From NCBI GenBank assembly GCA_947623975.1, contig CANQHY010000046.1:1-8888 (forward strand): 8,888 nt of DNA, given 5' to 3'. The DNA is from an uncultured Bacilli bacterium (lineage in GTDB: Bacteria; Bacillota_I; Bacilli_A; RF39; UBA660). Each line of letters starts with the position of its first letter. Position 1 is the first letter of the stretch. Under the pieces are notes generated by a model, which saw only the letters and a program-made list of their open reading frames with translations, did not search any database and was not told where the DNA came from. Both the position numbers and the translations under genes were made by a program. This document shows, piece after piece, positions 6,770-8,888 of the stretch.

Positions 6770-6913
6770 CTAAATTAATGACATAAGCATATTATTTACA
6801 TTATTCATATTTTCTCGATTATTTCTGGATATTTTTCTTGTAAACATCTTTTTAACTGACACCACTATTTCACCTAATAATCGACTGATCTCATTTTTAT
6901 ATCTCAAATTCAC
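6770..6913 (-). CDS. Possible small gene or remnant, 47 aa, downstream of the metallopeptidase
   Basis: A GTG-started frame (GTG at 6913, preceded by GGAG at about 9 nt) encodes 47 aa beginning MNLRYKNEISRLLGEI. It then has a basic stretch (VKKMFTRKISRNNREN) and an Asn/Met-rich end. An ATG at 6928 would add five residues (MENWS) but lacks an SD. It overlaps the end of another small frame by 17 nt and finishes 12 nt before the terminator hairpin, so it sits where a last operon gene would be. No family is recognised. It could be a real small protein, for example an immunity partner of the metallopeptidase if that is a toxin, or the tail of a decayed gene. Composition alone does not settle this. 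Confidence 0.25.
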   Translation of the reverse strand: MNLRYKNEISRLLGEIVVSVKKMFTRKISRNNRENMNNVNNMLMSLI

Positions 6914-7043
6914 GCTCCAATTCTCCATTCATATTTGGTAGAATGCATTTTTTGACAAATTCTGTAATAGATAACTCCTCAAATTCAAGAAAAATTTTTC
7001 GATGTACTAATGAATATTTTCTAATGCTTCTAACAGGTCTGGT
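6897..7043 (-). pseudogene. Possible coding remnant without a clear start
   Basis: This frame is open from stop to stop for 48 codons, overlapping the last 37 nt of the metallopeptidase gene in another frame. The part beyond that gene reads like ordinary protein (FLEFEELSITEFVKKCILPN, then MNGELEREFEI). However, there is no ATG, GTG or TTG with an SD early in it; the only ATG (6932) leaves 11 residues. It may be the 3' end of a gene whose 5' part was lost when the present metallopeptidase end was joined here, or a chance frame. The confidence that it is former coding DNA is low. Confidence 0.2.
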
Positions 7044-8888
7044 TTATTTTCTTGTAAATACTCACGTACTGTAATTTTCTTTCCTTCATCAACAGTAGTA
7101 TAATATACTTGATCTAGTAAAAATGAAATTTCTTCAGCAGAATACACGGAAAAATTGTTTATATCAGAAATCTCATAAACGGAATTATTTTTAACTGACA
7201 TCGCAAAATCATAACGTTTTTTACCATTATCACTAAGAGTTTCATAAACATTTTCTCTAAAGTAAGTTTGTTCATCTTCTGTTTCAGTACTTAATGCAAG
7301 AATTAAATAAAATATTGGTAACTCTTCTGCATCAGTTCCAGTGACATTTCCCAAAACATCACAATATTCAGACATTTGCTGGTATGTTTTTGAAATTGCA
7401 CTGTAAAATTCTTCACCGAAAACCTTCTTCATTAAATCGAATAATTCCGTTTTTCCCATATCCCTAGCAGCTCCAAAATTTGCCATTATTTCATGGATTC
7501 GGTTTTCTAGCTCATTTTCATAATAGGCTCTACCATGTCCCCAAAGAAGATCTAACTGATTTCCGTTTAAATCTATGCAGATACCTTCAAAAATAGCATC
7601 AACAATATCTTGAAATTCAACAATCCCGGTATTATCTTTCATATAATTATCATATCTACGTTGCACCTCTTCGTTAATAGCTAATAATTCGTGTTCACTC
7701 AATGAATTATTGCTTTTTTTAAAAAAAAGTCTACTAATAAGTGAATTTTTTCTTCTAGTATTTTTATATTCAGCTGTAACTTCAGACCTTATTTGTTCCA
7801 TTATATTTCTTTTTATTTCATTTTGTTCTGTAATTATCTCTGCTAAATTAACCTCGCTACTTTTTTCCCTTGCCCTACGATAAAGATCTTTCATATATAC
7901 TAAAATACTACGATCTTTTCTTAACACGGCATAATCAAATATTGCATGATTAATTTCATGAAAAATTGTACCTTTACGATTATAAGCAATTGATTGAATA
8001 TTTATTCTATTTTCAGCAATATCCCAGCAGGAATCTACTGAATCATCTGTATAAAATGTGAAAGGTGCAGTTGTATAAATATTCTTACCAACGGTTCTTG
8101 CTATACTAAGTAGGCCTTTTAAAGTATTAAAAGCTTCACGTGTGTTAGTAGTAAGAAAGGCCTCTATAACATGAGTTACAACAATAGGATCGCTTCCATT
8201 GTTAACTAATACATCATTTAATTCTCTTAGCATAGCTTTTTTTTCTTCATAATTATCTACAAAATAAGTTATTTGGCTGTAATCACCACCATTAGATTCC
8301 CCTCCAAAAATGAATTCTTCAATTAATCTTACAAATTCAACATCACAATTTGCAAAATACTCGCGTACTTTAGTCGATATTTCTTGTGGTAGATTAGTAC
8401 TATCAATCTTCGCTAATAATTCTCCATAAGTCTTATATTTTCCATTTGTTCCTTTTACTGTTGCAATGTTTAAAGCAAGATTAATTGGAATTTGGGCTCC
8501 GTTCATTACTCCTGCTGTTCCCATTCCGTATAATCCTGATTTTACCGCTTCTATAAATAACTCCGGTGACATTAAATCATTATGTTCTCCAAGTACAAAA
8601 TTCCTTGTAAATGCATCTAAATATTCTTGTACATATTCTTCTAATCCTTCTTTTGCCATATCTTTGAAAATTTCTTTGAAATTGTTCAAAAGTCCACTAC
8701 TTTGTCCATCAATTGGTGAAAGTCCTGGTATTGCTCCCAAAATCCATTCTGTTGTTGCCTCTGATAATCCCGTTAGTACTCCATATAACCTTGCTTCACC
8801 AATGCTATATTCTTGTTGTAATGCACTCTCTGTTGAATTTCCTGCTATTGATGTTCCAAATAATGCTGATGATAAAACTCTTGCTCCT
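7007..8888 (-). CDS. C-terminal part of a large phage/conjugative-type protein with zincin metallopeptidase domain (5' end outside window)
   Basis: The frame stays open to the right edge, so at least 626 residues are present and the start lies outside; the TTG at 8740 is internal. Residues are numbered from the edge. Residues 1-140 are Ala/Gly-rich and amphipathic (SALFGTSIAG, EARLYGVLTGLSEATTEW, KEGLEEYVQEYLDAF, EAVKSGLYGMGTAGVMNG). This composition recalls large phage or conjugative-element proteins that travel with the DNA. Residues about 270-315 carry a metal-site signature: ENRINIQS, then KGTIFHEINHAIFDY with HEINH at 310-314 (bases 7960-7946). A later GHGRAYY (450-456) and ENRIHEIMANFGA supply a likely third zinc ligand, Glu466 (codon 7492-7490). 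A basic Ser/Asn-rich insert (about 378-398) separates the two parts. The last 120 residues are helical with no recognised domain. It is probably a protease effector or toxin, or a phage-associated polyvalent protein; its target is unknown. The gene ends with TAG. Confidence 0.85.
   Translation of the reverse strand, partial: GARVLSSALFGTSIAGNSTESALQQEYSIGEARLYGVLTGLSEATTEWILGAIPGLSPIDGQSSGLLNNFKEIFKDMAKEGLEEYVQEYLDAFTRNFVLGEHNDLMSPELFIEAVKSGLYGMGTAGVMNGAQIPINLALNIATVKGTNGKYKTYGELLAKIDSTNLPQEISTKVREYFANCDVEFVRLIEEFIFGGESNGGDYSQITYFVDNYEEKKAMLRELNDVLVNNGSDPIVVTHVIEAFLTTNTREAFNTLKGLLSIARTVGKNIYTTAPFTFYTDDSVDSCWDIAENRINIQSIAYNRKGTIFHEINHAIFDYAVLRKDRSILVYMKDLYRRAREKSSEVNLAEIITEQNEIKRNIMEQIRSEVTAEYKNTRRKNSLISRLFFKKSNNSLSEHELLAINEEVQRRYDNYMKDNTGIVEFQDIVDAIFEGICIDLNGNQLDLLWGHGRAYYENELENRIHEIMANFGAARDMGKTELFDLMKKVFGEEFYSAISKTYQQMSEYCDVLGNVTGTDAEELPIFYLILALSTETEDEQTYFRENVYETLSDNGKKRYDFAMSVKNNSVYEISDINNFSVYSAEEISFLLDQVYYTTVDEGKKITVREYLQENKPDLLEALENIH

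Noticed and set aside
8738..8740. Start of the metallopeptidase gene at TTG 8740
   Set aside because: The frame continues upstream to the window edge with protein-like sequence (SEATTEW and similar) and there is no SD before the TTG, so the gene is cut by the window.
1..8888. tRNA, rRNA or CRISPR array
   Set aside because: No GC-rich cloverleaf-like block, no rRNA-like conserved stretch and no regularly spaced repeats with unique spacers were seen on either strand.

Overview
The window is very AT-rich DNA with strong Shine-Dalgarno (SD) sites, sigma70/SigA-type promoters, short gene spacings and Firmicutes-type proteins. Examples are a ComEC-like MBL-fold protein paired with DUF3006, and a CtpE/Exp7-like P-type ATPase. 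This suggests a low-GC Gram-positive bacterium, perhaps an uncultured gut Bacilli/Mollicutes-related lineage; the placement is inference. All visible Trp codons I checked are TGG. The six main genes end in TAA or TAG, so nothing here requires genetic code 4.

Left part (1-3164, + strand): a repeat cluster of a TAGGACATTTTG motif (two direct copies and one inverted) lies just upstream of a near-consensus promoter (TTGACA, 17 bp, TAGAAT). The promoter drives two genes that overlap by 8 bp. The first encodes a 341-aa protein with a helical N-terminal part and a C-terminal stretch that looks like the RelE/ParE fold. The second encodes a 665-aa all-helical protein with a Lys-rich coiled coil and degenerate mTERF-like repeats. 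Neither is recognisable as a named family. This pair is the best candidate here for an undescribed two-gene system.

Middle part (3166-6721, - strand): a three-gene operon with its own promoter (GTGACA, 17 bp, extended -10 TGGTATTAT). In order of transcription it encodes a membrane-anchored or secreted ComEC/Rec2-type metallo-beta-lactamase-fold protein, a DUF3006 protein, and a CtpE/Exp7-like cation (probably Ca2+) P-type ATPase. It converges with the left operon. The two stop codons are one base apart and both lie in the loop of a shared, apparently bidirectional terminator hairpin.

Right part (6723-8888, - strand): the 3' part of a large gene that enters from beyond the right edge. It encodes Ala/Gly-rich amphipathic segments followed by a zincin-type metallopeptidase (HEINH plus a downstream Glu). 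This layout recalls large polyvalent or toxin-bearing proteins of phages and conjugative elements, so the right side is probably mobile or accessory DNA. Between that gene and a perfect 12-bp hairpin terminator lie about 250 bp with two tiny overlapping reading frames. They may be a small downstream gene or decayed coding DNA. The terminator T-tract directly abuts the -35 box of the middle operon, marking a sharp boundary between accessory-looking and ordinary DNA.
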